From Polynucleobacter corsicus (GTDB lineage: Bacteria; Pseudomonadota; Gammaproteobacteria; Burkholderiales; Burkholderiaceae), in the NCBI RefSeq assembly GCF_018688255.1, contig NZ_CP061314.1, positions 310,001 through 374,000 of the forward strand: a stretch of 64,000 nucleotides of DNA, given 5' to 3'. Shown one piece after another: positions 50,939 through 59,738 of this stretch. The stretch's first letter is position 1. Every line of letters begins with the position of its first letter. Position numbers and translations under genes: made by a program. The notes under the pieces are model-generated. The model searched no databases. It worked only from the letters and a program-made list of their open reading frames with translations, and was not told the DNA's origin.

Positions 50939-51709
50939 ATGGAACATACAGTTTTAGTCACCGGCGCTACTGCCGGCTTTGGAGAGGCAACTGCGAGGCG
51001 GTTTCTAGCGCATGGCCATCAGGTAATCGCCTTGGGCAGAAGAGCCGAGCGCCTGGAGGCTTTAAAAGCATCCTTGCCGGTAGACCAGCAGAAAAAACTA
51101 CTCACCTTAGCCGTTGATGTTTGCGATAGCGCAAAGGTGGATGGGCTCGCGGCCACATTACCAGCCGAGTTTGCCAAGGTGACGGTGTTGGTTAATAACG
51201 CGGGATTGGCTTTAGGTCTTGAGCCGGCACATCAATCTTTACTCACGGATTGGGATCGGATGATTGATACCAACATCAAGGGGCTAGTGCATATGACGCG
51301 TGCCTTTTTACCGGGAATGGTAGAACGCAAGTGTGGCCATGTGATTAACCTAGGCTCAGTAGCGGCAAATTATCCCTATCCAGGTGGTAACGTCTACGGC
51401 GGCACTAAAGCCTTTGTTCAGCAATTTAGTTTAAATCTCAGGGCAGATTTAATTGGTACGCCAGTACGCGTTACTTGTGTTGAGCCAGGACTATGTTCTG
51501 GAACTGAGTTTTCGAATGTGCGCTTTAAAGGTGACGATAGTAAGGCTGGTAATGTCTACGCCGGAGTGAAGGCCTTAAGTGCAGATGATGTAGCGGAGGC
51601 TATTTATTGGTCTGCCAACTTACCAAGTCATATGAATATTAATTTAGTAGAGCTGATGCCAGTGCAGCAAGCCTTCAGTGGCCTGAATATTTATCGGGGT
51701 GATTTGTAA
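50939..51709 (+). CDS. ydfG: SDR oxidoreductase, YdfG-like
   Basis: A 256-residue classical short-chain dehydrogenase. It has the cofactor motif TGATAGFG (residues 8-15), the NADP-favouring GRRAERL after strand 2, NNAGLALG, and the catalytic Ser140, Tyr153, Lys157 (NLGSVA; YGGTK). The SYPYPGGNVYGGTKAFVQQFSLNLRADL-type region and length match YdfG, which oxidises 3-hydroxy acids such as L-allo-threonine, serine or 3-hydroxypropionate with NADP. Stands alone between two genes of the other strand. Confidence 0.87.
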   Translation: MEHTVLVTGATAGFGEATARRFLAHGHQVIALGRRAERLEALKASLPVDQQKKLLTLAVDVCDSAKVDGLAATLPAEFAKVTVLVNNAGLALGLEPAHQSLLTDWDRMIDTNIKGLVHMTRAFLPGMVERKCGHVINLGSVAANYPYPGGNVYGGTKAFVQQFSLNLRADLIGTPVRVTCVEPGLCSGTEFSNVRFKGDDSKAGNVYAGVKALSADDVAEAIYWSANLPSHMNINLVELMPVQQAFSGLNIYRGDL

Positions 51710-51714
51710 TAAAC

Positions 51715-52254
51715 CTAAATGGTAGGTTTCCATTTGTAAAACTGGGGGTAGACGCGCATCACTACTGGTCCGTCGAAATCCCAAGATTTACAGGTTCCCA
51801 AATAGAGCGGTGGTTTGTTGTCATCCGGGTCAAAGAGCGCTCCTGGAATAGACTGAAATGCAGCAGTAGCAATATTGCTCAGAAGTTCTCGTAAATGAGT
51901 GCACCCCTTAATACCTCCAAGGTGTTCATTAATCGTTTTTCGCCAGCCCTTACCAATACGAGTGCCAATGAGTGCATCCATTGGGGGTATTACTTGTGGG
52001 CATTCTGGGTGGGGGTGACTATCCATAGCCACTTCAATTGCTTGGATTACCAATTCAGTATTGACAGTAATGCGAACCCACATATCGTGGAAGGCTTGGC
52101 CTGGCTCCCAGGTTTTTCCGCCGGTAGTAAATGGCTGAAATTTAAAATCCCGCAAATGCGCTTCAATATCCCATAGACCATCTTCTCGAGCGTAGCCCTG
52201 AAAAGTAATTTCACGAGTGTGGAGGGGATTTCTGGGAGCTGGGCTTGAGAGCAT
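51715..52254 (-). CDS. DUF2889-family protein
   Basis: A 179-residue soluble protein from ATG 52254. The HTREITFQGYAREDGLWDIEAHL start, VAMDSHPHPECPQV and KGCTHLRELLSNIATAAFQSI (key part GCTHLREL) identify DUF2889. The conserved His and Cys residues suggest a metal or catalytic site, but no function is known. It is common in Burkholderiales. The open frame extends five codons upstream to a TTG. Confidence 0.85.
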   Translation of the reverse strand: MLSSPAPRNPLHTREITFQGYAREDGLWDIEAHLRDFKFQPFTTGGKTWEPGQAFHDMWVRITVNTELVIQAIEVAMDSHPHPECPQVIPPMDALIGTRIGKGWRKTINEHLGGIKGCTHLRELLSNIATAAFQSIPGALFDPDDNKPPLYLGTCKSWDFDGPVVMRVYPQFYKWKPTI

Positions 52255-52354
52255 GGTAGTGGTAAGCAAGAGACTTGGAAGCGAGATATATCCATCATAA
52301 CGGCTTCATTCCACGGCTACTGTGAGGGCGGCTTTGTAGTATTCTCGGCAAGGT

Positions 52355-53089
52355 ATGGCCAAACCAATCTCCCTCGAAAAAATACTATTTAGCCAAGGCT
52401 TTGGCACCAGGCGCTATTGCAGTGATTTAGTCTATGCCGACTTAGTCAGGGTCAATGGTGTTCCGGCCGATGATCCAGAGGAGCGCATCGCTACCGAGGG
52501 ATTAATGCTCAATGTAGAAGGCAAAGATTGGGAGTTTCATGAAAAAGCCTATATCGCCTTTAACAAGCCACCAAACTATGAGTGCTCTCACAAAACTACG
52601 CATCACCCCAGCGTCTACAGTTTATTGCCTAAACCTTTTGTAGAGCGAGGCTTGCAATGTGTCGGGCGCTTAGACTTTGACACTACTGGCTTAATTTTGA
52701 TTTCGGATGACGGCCAGTTTATTCATAAGATGACTACGCCCAAGAAAAACATTGGTAAGGTGTATGAGATCACAACCCCTGAGCCCATTACCCAAAAGCA
52801 GATCGATCATTTGTTAACAGGTGTCGTGTTAGATGACGATCCAAAACCTTGTTTTGCCACAGCATGCCAGCAGCTTGGGGAGAATGTTTTAGCAATGACG
52901 ATTGTTGAGGGTCGCTATCATCAAGTAAAACGAATGATGGCTGCGGTAGGTAATCATGTTGCTAAGCTGCACCGTACCGAAATCGGACAATACATCATGC
53001 CGGCAGATTTGGCTGAGGGTGAGTGGCGCTGGCTGTATCCAGAAGATTTACAGAAACTATCTCAGAGTGTAGGAGCTCCCAATGTCTAA
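52355..53089 (+). CDS. rsuA: 16S rRNA pseudouridine synthase RsuA-like
   Basis: A 244-residue protein with an N-terminal S4 RNA-binding domain (LEKILFSQGFGTRRYCSDLVYADLVRVNG, key parts LFSQGFGTRR and VRVNG) and an RsuA-family catalytic domain. The catalytic Asp110 is in VGRLDFDTTGLILISDDG. RsuA makes pseudouridine 516 in 16S rRNA; RluB/E/F relatives act on 23S rRNA, and the length and motif favour RsuA. Its last eight bases overlap the next gene. Confidence 0.87.
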   Translation: MAKPISLEKILFSQGFGTRRYCSDLVYADLVRVNGVPADDPEERIATEGLMLNVEGKDWEFHEKAYIAFNKPPNYECSHKTTHHPSVYSLLPKPFVERGLQCVGRLDFDTTGLILISDDGQFIHKMTTPKKNIGKVYEITTPEPITQKQIDHLLTGVVLDDDPKPCFATACQQLGENVLAMTIVEGRYHQVKRMMAAVGNHVAKLHRTEIGQYIMPADLAEGEWRWLYPEDLQKLSQSVGAPNV

Positions 53090-53384
53090 GCTCAATCTAC
53101 TTCCTAAAGATTTTGACTTTGCAAAAGTGTTACCTGAGTGGCAGGTGCATCTCAATACTCAAGAGCTGGAGCGGGTGTTTGTATTTAAGGACTTTAAGAG
53201 CGCCTTTGAGTTCATGACGCTGTGTGCAGACTTTGCTGAGGAGTTGGATCACCACCCAGACTGGTCAAATGCTTGGAATAAGGTATCAGTGAAATTGAGC
53301 ACCCATTCAATGAAGGCTCTGACAGAGCTAGATATCGCCATGGCGAGTGCCATGGATCAATTCGCCCTTCAAATCTCAGCTTAG
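53082..53384 (+). CDS. phhB: 4a-hydroxytetrahydrobiopterin dehydratase (pterin carbinolamine dehydratase)
   Basis: A 100-residue protein with the PCD motif EELDHHPDWSNAWNKVSVKLSTH (key parts DHHPDWSN and VKLSTH) followed by LTELDIAMAS. The two His and the Trp are active-site positions. It regenerates tetrahydrobiopterin after aromatic hydroxylation; phenylalanine hydroxylase itself is not in the window. It overlaps rsuA by eight bases. Confidence 0.88.
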   Translation: MSKLNLLPKDFDFAKVLPEWQVHLNTQELERVFVFKDFKSAFEFMTLCADFAEELDHHPDWSNAWNKVSVKLSTHSMKALTELDIAMASAMDQFALQISA

Positions 53385-53390
53385 TTCGTT

Positions 53391-53609
53391 TTACTGCACT
53401 TCCTCATCATCTTCATCCTCGGAAGTAATGCTCATGAGGATGGTTGCTAAGAGACCATAAACCACTTCTGTGGCGATCATGCCATCTTCATCAAGCTCAT
53501 CAATCAGATCATTTAAGCAATCTTCCGTTGGCTCATTTAAGAGCGTCATGGCGCATTCGCACCCATAATCAAAATCTTCGTCGTTTTGGGTTTGAGTGTC
53601 GTTCGTCAT
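53391..53609 (-). CDS. Small acidic protein of unknown function
   Basis: A 72-residue protein rich in Asp and Glu, with acidic runs at both ends (NDEDFDYGCE, TSEDEDDEEVQ) and a central helix (VVYGLLATILMSI). Two Cys (CECA) are close together. No family recognised. A ribosome-binding site AAGGAT precedes the ATG at 53609. It converges with phhB with a six-base gap. The 168 bases upstream hold a CCACTCA/TGAGTGG long-range inverted repeat (53722-53766) and nothing else I can support. Confidence 0.55.
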   Translation of the reverse strand: MTNDTQTQNDEDFDYGCECAMTLLNEPTEDCLNDLIDELDEDGMIATEVVYGLLATILMSITSEDEDDEEVQ

Positions 53610-53777
53610 AAAAATCCTTTAGTTGATGCTGCAGAATAGCAAATAATGACTCGCAAGCCCAGCCCTATTATTTTAGTAGCGCATTAACTTATTTGAAGAC
53701 GGGGTTTTGGACTATCTTTAGCCACTCAAATCCGAGCATCTGATCAGGATTGAATTTTCTGAGTGGATTTGATGGGT

Positions 53778-54308
53778 TCACAGTGGCAAGCTCACAGTTT
53801 TAAAGTCAGGATCATCATCCTGGCTACGAATCTGAAAGCCCAGATCAGAGACCAGATGCAGCATTCTAGAATTTTTGCTCAAGACATATCCAATCATTTC
53901 TTGTAATCCATTCTTTTTGGCATGTTCAATAAGATCCATCATCAAATGTGTGCCAATGCCATGTGTTGTGTGACTATCACTCACACTCAAAGAGAACTCA
54001 CAAGTATTTCGATTGGGTGGCGTCACATAGCGTGCAATGCCAATAATCTCCTCAGTACCAGCGGGGCTTGTGATTGCCGCAAGTAATGCCAATTCTTTTT
54101 TATAGTCCAAGTGCAAGATGTCATCGAGAAATTCATCGGGAAGTTTGGAGATTGCATGGGCAAATCGGAGGTAGCGACTTTCTGGCGATAGATGACTGAA
54201 GAGCTCAATGATGCGCTCTCGATCATTTGCTTGGATAGGGCGAATCCGATAATGACTCCCATCACCAAGCGCATAGGCCTCATTGGTAAAGGGAGTTGAT
54301 GTATTCAT
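53778..54308 (-). CDS. GNAT-family N-acetyltransferase
   Basis: A 176-residue GNAT protein: YRIRPIQANDRERIIELFSHLSPESRYLRF at the N-terminus (key parts RIRPIQ, SPESRYLRF), then the acetyl-CoA loop SDSHTTHGIGTHLMMDLIEHA with the GIGTHLM form of the Q/RxxGxG/A motif, followed by VLSKNSRMLHLVSDLGF. The same single-domain form occurs at the C-terminus of protein lysine acetyltransferases (Pat/AcsA-like). Substrate not evident. Confidence 0.82.
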   Translation of the reverse strand: MNTSTPFTNEAYALGDGSHYRIRPIQANDRERIIELFSHLSPESRYLRFAHAISKLPDEFLDDILHLDYKKELALLAAITSPAGTEEIIGIARYVTPPNRNTCEFSLSVSDSHTTHGIGTHLMMDLIEHAKKNGLQEMIGYVLSKNSRMLHLVSDLGFQIRSQDDDPDFKTVSLPL

Positions 54309-54452
54309 AAGAATTGGATTGGGGCTAGTTATTCTAGAATACCTTCTTTATATATCTACTCGAAGTCTTTTGGCTCTAAAATGAAATTCTGATGTTGCGG
54401 CCCACGACAGTCTATTAGCAATTGTGTGACTCAGTACAAATAGGAAAGAGTG

Positions 54453-54770
54453 ATGCGTATTCCAGCCCAGTTCAGAATAATTTATACCCTCAGTATTGTT
54501 TTTGGTTTTGTGCCTCCAAGTATTGTCATTGCGCAAACATTTTCTCCTTACACTCCAAAGCAAATCCAGGAATTCAATAGCCAGCCTATTGCACCCATAG
54601 AGACTCCTGCTGGACCGGTCTATATGGAGCCTTCACCAATCAGTCAGCGTCCAAATGTACCTTTTGATGCTCGCTATATCAAAAACCCAGATGGAGAGGA
54701 ACAGGCCGAAGCGCAGGGTGCTGAATCGGCTGCTCCGTTTGAGCCAATCCCTGCGACCATGGTTTTTTAA
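54453..54770 (+). CDS. Small exported proline-rich protein of unknown function
   Basis: A 105-residue protein with a signal peptide (cut after VIAQ about residue 28) and a proline-rich, probably unfolded mature part with no Cys. ATG at 54453 follows an AGGAAAGAG site. It precedes a parvulin gene by 49 bp on the same strand and could be a periplasmic partner or substrate, but no evidence beyond position supports that. Confidence 0.6.
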   Translation: MRIPAQFRIIYTLSIVFGFVPPSIVIAQTFSPYTPKQIQEFNSQPIAPIETPAGPVYMEPSPISQRPNVPFDARYIKNPDGEEQAEAQGAESAAPFEPIPATMVF

Positions 54771-54819
54771 TGATCGTAAACTGTTAACATTGCTTCTACA
54801 TTTTAGAAAAGAGTTATCC

Positions 54820-55638
54820 ATGAAATCCCTCTCCATTTCTTATCTCACAAGCTTCGTAATGGCCTTAGGTCTTTCAACGGCGGTATATGCCCAGAATGCA
54901 TTACCCGTGAATGCTGCTGCTTCCGTAAATGGGACGATCATTAGCAATGATGTTGTTGAGCAGGGTATTCAGGCGGCCTTAGCGCAGGGGCAAAAAGATT
55001 CCCCAGAGCTTCGTAATGCAGTCTTAGGAAAAATGATTGAAATCTCACTCCTTTCGCAGCAGGCTGAGAAAGATGGACTTGCTAACTCTGACAGAGCGAA
55101 TAGCCAGCTGGCTTTGATTCGGCAAAATTATTTGGCAGATCTCGAGTTGTCTACTTATATGTCAAGAAATCCAGTGGGCGATGCTGACGTGCAAGCGGAG
55201 TACAACCGTGAGATTGCTTCTTTGGGTCCGCAAGGCATGATTGTGGAGTACAAGGTCAGTGACATAGCCGTTGCTACTGAGGCTGATGCACAAGCTGTCC
55301 TAGCCAGAATTAAGAAAGGCGAGTCTTTTGATAAGGTCGCTAAGAGCGTTTCACTCGCGCCGAATAAGGTGCAAGGTGGGGCTATAGGATGGGTGCAGGC
55401 TGGGCAAACCTTGCCACAGATTGCTGCTGTTCTCACAGTCTTATCTAAGGGCCAGGTTTCTCCTACTCCGATTCAGATGCCACAGGGGTGGTATTTGATT
55501 AAGTTGGAAGACAAAAAATCTAGCAAGCCCCCAACCTATGAGCAAGCTAAAGTGGCTATTCGCAATGCCATGATGCAGAAAAAGCAGTTTGAATTTCTCT
55601 CCCAATTGCGTCAGGGTGCGAATATCGTCGTGCGCTAA
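54820..55638 (+). CDS. Periplasmic parvulin-type peptidyl-prolyl isomerase
   Basis: A 272-residue exported chaperone of the SurA/PpiC kind: signal peptide ending VYAQ, an N-terminal helical SurA-like chaperone part (NGTIISNDVVEQGIQAALAQ), and a C-terminal rotamase domain near 130-235 with KGESFDKVAKSVSLAPNKVQGGAIGWVQAGQ (key parts ESFDKVA and GGAIGWV). It helps fold outer-membrane proteins. The start is taken at ATG 54820; longer frames overlap the previous gene. A terminator follows. Confidence 0.87.
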   Translation: MKSLSISYLTSFVMALGLSTAVYAQNALPVNAAASVNGTIISNDVVEQGIQAALAQGQKDSPELRNAVLGKMIEISLLSQQAEKDGLANSDRANSQLALIRQNYLADLELSTYMSRNPVGDADVQAEYNREIASLGPQGMIVEYKVSDIAVATEADAQAVLARIKKGESFDKVAKSVSLAPNKVQGGAIGWVQAGQTLPQIAAVLTVLSKGQVSPTPIQMPQGWYLIKLEDKKSSKPPTYEQAKVAIRNAMMQKKQFEFLSQLRQGANIVVR

Positions 55639-55665
55639 ACCAGGGTAGCTTAGTTTGCTACACCA

Positions 55666-55689
55666 AAAAGGGCGCCTGAGCGCCCTTTT
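55666..55689 (+). terminator. Terminator after the parvulin gene
   Basis: Arms AAAAGGGCGC (55666-55675) and GCGCCCTTTT (55680-55689) with a CTGA loop, 27 bases after the stop. Confidence 0.85.
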
Positions 55690-55787
55690 GTATTTCTGCC
55701 CGCCTCTACTAGTGGTATTTCTCTATCTCAATGCCTTGGATTCAGGAGTAGATTAAATAAATCACTAATTTAACGAGGGAGACATGT

Positions 55788-56351
55788 ATGAGTAAGAACC
55801 CATTTGACTTGAATGCAATGGCAAATCAGACCAAGGCTATGAAAGCTGCTCAAGCAGCTGGCCAAGCGGCACTAACAAGCGCTCAGGAGATCGCTCAACT
55901 AAATCAGCGCGCTGCACAAGAGCTCTCCTCTCGAATGCAGGCCAAAGTAGCGGAGCTCATGAAAACGCAAGATCCTAAGTCAGCATTTGATTATGTACAT
56001 GCTGAGGTGTTACAAGATGCTGCTAAAGAGGTGGCGGAGTATCAGTCCCAACTTTTTCAAGCCTTGGCTAGCGGAAATAAAGAGTTAGCAAAAATTGCCG
56101 AGACAATGATCAAAGAGTCACAACATGACTTAATTCATTTTGTGAATGAGGCCACACAAAATTCTCCTGCGGGTGCTGAGCCATACACCTCGATATTTAA
56201 AACCTCTTTTAATAATGCATTGCAGAATTTTGATCAGATTCGGGCGGCTATGACAGATTCATTTTCAAACTTTGAGAAGAGTATGGAGCATATGAATCAA
56301 TTTTCGGTTGGGCAGAAAAATAGCTCTACACAAAAACCTAAAAAGAAATAG
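55788..56351 (+). CDS. Phasin-family protein
   Basis: A 187-residue helical, alanine- and glutamine-rich protein with the phasin pattern: LTSAQEIAQLNQRAAQELSSRMQAKVAELM (heptad-like, key part AQEIAQLNQRA) and NFDQIRAAMTDSFSNFEKSMEHMNQF. Phasins coat polyhydroxyalkanoate granules. A GGGAG site precedes the ATG at 55788. No PHA synthase is in the window, but synthase genes are often elsewhere in relatives. Confidence 0.85.
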   Translation: MSKNPFDLNAMANQTKAMKAAQAAGQAALTSAQEIAQLNQRAAQELSSRMQAKVAELMKTQDPKSAFDYVHAEVLQDAAKEVAEYQSQLFQALASGNKELAKIAETMIKESQHDLIHFVNEATQNSPAGAEPYTSIFKTSFNNALQNFDQIRAAMTDSFSNFEKSMEHMNQFSVGQKNSSTQKPKKK

Positions 56352-56357
56352 CTTCGC

Positions 56358-57326
56358 TTATATTACCAGCTTGGCAAGCATGGCATACAGAGGGATGCCC
56401 AAAATAATATTGAATGGGAAGGTGATGCCTAGGGACATGCCCATATAGAGGGCTGGATTCACCTCCGGCAATGCATGTCGCAACACTGCTGGTACGGCAA
56501 TATAAGAGGCGCTTGAAGCAAGTACCATCAGCAAAATAGTATTGCCAAGTGGTAGGCCAATTAACTTGCACAAGCCCAGTGCGATCAAGGCATGTGAAAG
56601 CGGGGAGGCAATGGCGTAGATCAAAGTGATGGGGGGTTTGCCATATAAGCCCTTCATATTTCGTGCCGCCATTAAGCCCATATCTAAGAGAAAAAATGCG
56701 AGCATCCCCTTAAAAAGATCAATGGAAAACGGTGCCATGAGTTTTTGACCGGCATCTCCGCTCACGAGGCCTACTACCATTGAGCCAAGCAGCAGAAGCT
56801 GCGCACCATCAGTGAAAGATTCATGCAGGATTTTTGAGATGCCCGTTTGTTGAAGTCCTGATTGAGTTTGTTTTGCATGCGCAGCCCTTGCTTTATTTGC
56901 CAAAACAATCGCCAGAATGATCGCTGGGGACTCCATGAGTGCCATTGCTGCTGCCATATGACCACCATAACTGATGTCGAATTGATCTAAGTATTGGGTA
57001 GCCGTAATGAATGTGACCGCACTGACCGAGCCGTAGGTTGCGGCTACAGCTGCCGCATCAAATGTATTGAGTTTGGTTCTGAGGATTTGGTAGCCAATGA
57101 TAGGAATCAAGATAGCTAAAAAGATAGCAAGGCCTAATGAGAGTGCGATCTCTGTTGTAAAGCCTGACTTATGTAGGGCAAATCCTCCCTTAAGACCTAA
57201 TGCCATCAATAGGTAGAGCGAAAGAAATCGTGCAATCGGAGGAGGTATCTCCAGATTCGATTTAATGGCGCCAGCAAATGCGCCAAATAGGAAAAAAAGA
57301 ATTGCTGGGTCTAGGAAATTTGCCAT
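56358..57326 (-). CDS. sbtA: SbtA-like sodium-dependent bicarbonate permease
   Basis: A 322-residue protein with ten membrane segments in two halves. The family start is DPAILFFLFGAFAGAIKSNLEIPPPIARFLSLYLLMALGLKGG (key parts FFLFGAFAG, LKSNLEIP-like, LKGG), with AAVAATYGSVSAVTFITA in the first half and VLASSASYIAVPAVLRHALPEVNP in the second. SbtA takes up bicarbonate with Na+ in cyanobacteria; in heterotrophs it probably feeds carboxylases. No SbtB regulator follows. It begins three bases after the LysR gene. Confidence 0.87.
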   Translation of the reverse strand: MANFLDPAILFFLFGAFAGAIKSNLEIPPPIARFLSLYLLMALGLKGGFALHKSGFTTEIALSLGLAIFLAILIPIIGYQILRTKLNTFDAAAVAATYGSVSAVTFITATQYLDQFDISYGGHMAAAMALMESPAIILAIVLANKARAAHAKQTQSGLQQTGISKILHESFTDGAQLLLLGSMVVGLVSGDAGQKLMAPFSIDLFKGMLAFFLLDMGLMAARNMKGLYGKPPITLIYAIASPLSHALIALGLCKLIGLPLGNTILLMVLASSASYIAVPAVLRHALPEVNPALYMGMSLGITFPFNIILGIPLYAMLAKLVI

Positions 57327-57329
57327 GAT

Positions 57330-58202
57330 TTAACGTTTAATAATTGCTTCTACGAGAGGATGTTGAATTTTCTTTTCTGAGCGAATAGCATAAAAATATT
57401 CGTAAACATCTTTACATTGCCCAAGCATTTCAATGTGATAGGTTTCTTGTAAATCTTTCCTGATGCTTTCTACGGCTGGAAAGACTCCGAGACCACTGGC
57501 TGCAAAGGTATTTAGTAGGGCGCTATCTTCAAACTCCCCTGTAATGTTGGGGTTGATGCCGTTTTCAGCAAACCACTGATCAATCAAGTATCTCACTTTT
57601 GAGTGAGAGGTAGGCAGTAGGATAGGAAGCTCATTAAGACATTCCGGAAATGGTTTCTTAGATTGCTTGAGTAGTTTCTTGGGGCCAAACCACGCGATTG
57701 ATGACTTTACTAGCTCTTCGCTGTAGACATGAAGATTTTTGTTGGCAGGAGCGGGCCTATCAGCCAATATGATATCCAAACGATGTAGTGCTAAATCAGC
57801 AAGGAGGTCCTCAAACTCACCATCGTGTGCAATGAGTTGCACATCATTCTTTTTTAGAATGGGTTGTAGTAGCTTCCGAGTCATGAGCTTGGAGAGGCCA
57901 TCAGAGACGCCAACCGTAATTTTGATTTTTCGGGAGCTTGCAGCTTCTCTCACCGCTTCGGGAAGTTGCTCACCTAGGAGAAAAATTTGATCAGCAATTT
58001 CTAGGGCTGCAAATCCTGATTCCGTGAGAATGATGCCGCGACCAGCCGGCTTAAATAATAGATAGCCGAGTGATTTCTCTAATTCGTGTACCTGGGCGCT
58101 AATTGTCTGAATGGCAATATTGAGACGTTCAGCAGCTCTAGACATGCTGCCTTCTTTGGCTACTACCCAAAAGTAGTAAAGGTGGCGGTAGTTATAGACC
58201 AT
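57330..58202 (-). CDS. LysR-family regulator, NhaR-like
   Basis: A 290-residue LysR protein: N-terminal winged HTH (NYRHLYYFWVVAKEGSMSRAAERLNIAIQTISAQVHELEKSLG; key part YYFWVVAKEGSMSRAAERL typical of NhaR) and a substrate-binding effector domain. NhaR responds to Na+ and activates the Na+/H+ antiporter nhaA; here the neighbour three bases downstream is a Na+-dependent bicarbonate permease. A role in sensing Na+ or bicarbonate and controlling sbtA is a reasonable inference. The divergent TerC-UspA gene could also be a target. Confidence 0.82.
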   Translation of the reverse strand: MVYNYRHLYYFWVVAKEGSMSRAAERLNIAIQTISAQVHELEKSLGYLLFKPAGRGIILTESGFAALEIADQIFLLGEQLPEAVREAASSRKIKITVGVSDGLSKLMTRKLLQPILKKNDVQLIAHDGEFEDLLADLALHRLDIILADRPAPANKNLHVYSEELVKSSIAWFGPKKLLKQSKKPFPECLNELPILLPTSHSKVRYLIDQWFAENGINPNITGEFEDSALLNTFAASGLGVFPAVESIRKDLQETYHIEMLGQCKDVYEYFYAIRSEKKIQHPLVEAIIKR

Positions 58203-58327
58203 TTTAATTGTCAGGTTTTTACGAAATTATTATCAATATATATCTGCTTTTAACTTAAATCAAATCGGTCTACATTAACCCCATAGAGATCCATGGAATT
58301 CATGGGTGATTTTTGGAGGAGATGAAA

Positions 58328-59593
58328 TTGGAACTATTTAGCCCGGAGTTTTTTTCGGCATTGCTGGCAATTATTGTCATTGACTTGGTGCTTGCGGGTG
58401 ACAACGCGATTGTCATTGCGATGGCTGCTAGGAATTTGCCGGCACATTTGCAGAAAAAAGCCATTATCTGGGGCGCTGTTGGTGCGATTGCAGTCAGAAG
58501 TGCTATGACACTGGTGGTGGTCTATTTATTAAAGATCCCTGGATTAATGTTGATAGGCGGCTTATTGTTGGTTTGGATTGCATATCGCCTACTCAATCCC
58601 GAGCAAGAGAATGATGAGCACGGCAATGCTTCCACTACCTTTTGGGGTGCAATGAAAACCATTGTGATTGCGGATGCCATCATGGGTCTGGATAACGTAC
58701 TTGCGGTAGCAGGTGCATCACACGGTAGTTATGTGCTTGTCGTATTAGGTCTACTCATTAGTATTCCAGTCGTTATTTGGGGTTCAACCCAAATACTCAA
58801 ACTCGTTGAGCGTTTCCCTTCAGTGACTTACTTAGGCGCTGGTGTCCTTGCTTGGACGGCTGCAAAAATGATGATTTCAGAGCCTATCTCTCAGGAGTGG
58901 CTTGCTTCTCAGAGTCCCGCCTTGGAATACCTCATTCAAGTGCTAGTTGTATTCGGCGTATTAACTAGTGGCTTTATTAGAAGTAGACGTGCGCTTGAAG
59001 ATGTCATTGCTCCTTCGGTTGTTATTCCGGAGTCTGCAAATATTGTTTCACCACAGCAGTCCACTCATTTTGGAGAAAGCAATATGAATAAAGTTCTGAT
59101 TCCAGTAGATGGTTCAAAAAATTCAGAGATGGCAGTAAAGCATGCTGTAAAGACTTATAGTCAAGATCCTAATGTGTCTTTTCATTTGTGCAATGTGCAG
59201 CCTACCTTGTATCGCCACATCGGAAAATTTTTAAGTAAGCAAACAATTAATAAGTGGCATGCTGAGCGGGCAGCTCAGGCATCTGCATCGGCATCCGCTT
59301 ATCTCGAAAAGCAGGGTCTGAAATTTTCATTTACCTACGTCTGCGGAGACACGGGGACTGCCATTCGTGATGAGGCTGCGCGACTTGAATGCACTCGTAT
59401 TGTGGTTGGCACTGCGAAGAAAAACTCCCTGAGCCGTTTATTTGAAAACTCCACTACCGCCAAGCTACTAGAAATCAGCGATATTCCGGTAGAGGTGGTA
59501 ACGGGCAACTCCTTACCTGTACTAGAGCGTTGGGGTATCCCAGCTATCGGTGCTGGTGCTGCAACAGCTCTGATAGCTGTAGTGGTCGACTAG
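58328..59593 (+). CDS. TerC-family membrane protein fused to a universal stress protein
   Basis: A 421-residue fusion. I place the start at TTG 58328 (MELFSPEFFSALLA), eight bases after GGAGG; the ATG at 58322 is too close to that site. Residues 1 to about 215 are a TerC/YjbE membrane domain with acidic membrane motifs DLVLAGDNAIVIAMAARNLP and ADAIMGLDNVLAVAGA. After a linker, about 253-400 form a UspA domain (KVLIPVDGSKNSEMAVKHAV; IVVGTAKKNSLSRLFENSTTAKLLE), ending in a hydrophobic tail (AIGAGAATALIAVVV). YjbE-type TerC proteins are metal, notably Mn2+, exporters. An internal GGAG plus ATG at 59084 could also produce the UspA part alone. Confidence 0.88.
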   Translation: MELFSPEFFSALLAIIVIDLVLAGDNAIVIAMAARNLPAHLQKKAIIWGAVGAIAVRSAMTLVVVYLLKIPGLMLIGGLLLVWIAYRLLNPEQENDEHGNASTTFWGAMKTIVIADAIMGLDNVLAVAGASHGSYVLVVLGLLISIPVVIWGSTQILKLVERFPSVTYLGAGVLAWTAAKMMISEPISQEWLASQSPALEYLIQVLVVFGVLTSGFIRSRRALEDVIAPSVVIPESANIVSPQQSTHFGESNMNKVLIPVDGSKNSEMAVKHAVKTYSQDPNVSFHLCNVQPTLYRHIGKFLSKQTINKWHAERAAQASASASAYLEKQGLKFSFTYVCGDTGTAIRDEAARLECTRIVVGTAKKNSLSRLFENSTTAKLLEISDIPVEVVTGNSLPVLERWGIPAIGAGAATALIAVVVD

Positions 59594-59613
59594 TTTTTCC
59601 TGCTGTTCTTTTT

Positions 59614-59639
59614 TGCCCTCATCTTGAGGGCATTTTTTT
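59614..59639 (+). terminator. Rho-independent terminator after the TerC-UspA gene
   Basis: Arms TGCCCTC (59614-59620) and GAGGGCA (59626-59632) with an ATCTT loop and seven Ts. It starts about 20 bases after the stop codon. Confidence 0.88.
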
Positions 59640-59738
59640 ATAAATGAATTCAGTTCATTTCTAAGCTTGCTCGGAACTTCTTCGGTATGATGGCTTGAGA
59701 GTTTTGTTTAATTATGGCCAATCATCTTGGAGATTGTT

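Noticed and set aside
53722..53766. CCACTCA/TGAGTGG inverted repeat between two minus-strand genes
   Set aside because: 31-base loop and no T run; could be chance.
54655..54819. Long N-terminal extension of the parvulin gene
   Set aside because: Lies in another frame of the preceding exported protein and would hide the signal peptide that starts at 54820.
58203..58327. Mn-responsive (yybP-ykoY) riboswitch upstream of the TerC-UspA gene
   Set aside because: The conserved loop sequences of that riboswitch are not visible in the 125-bp leader.
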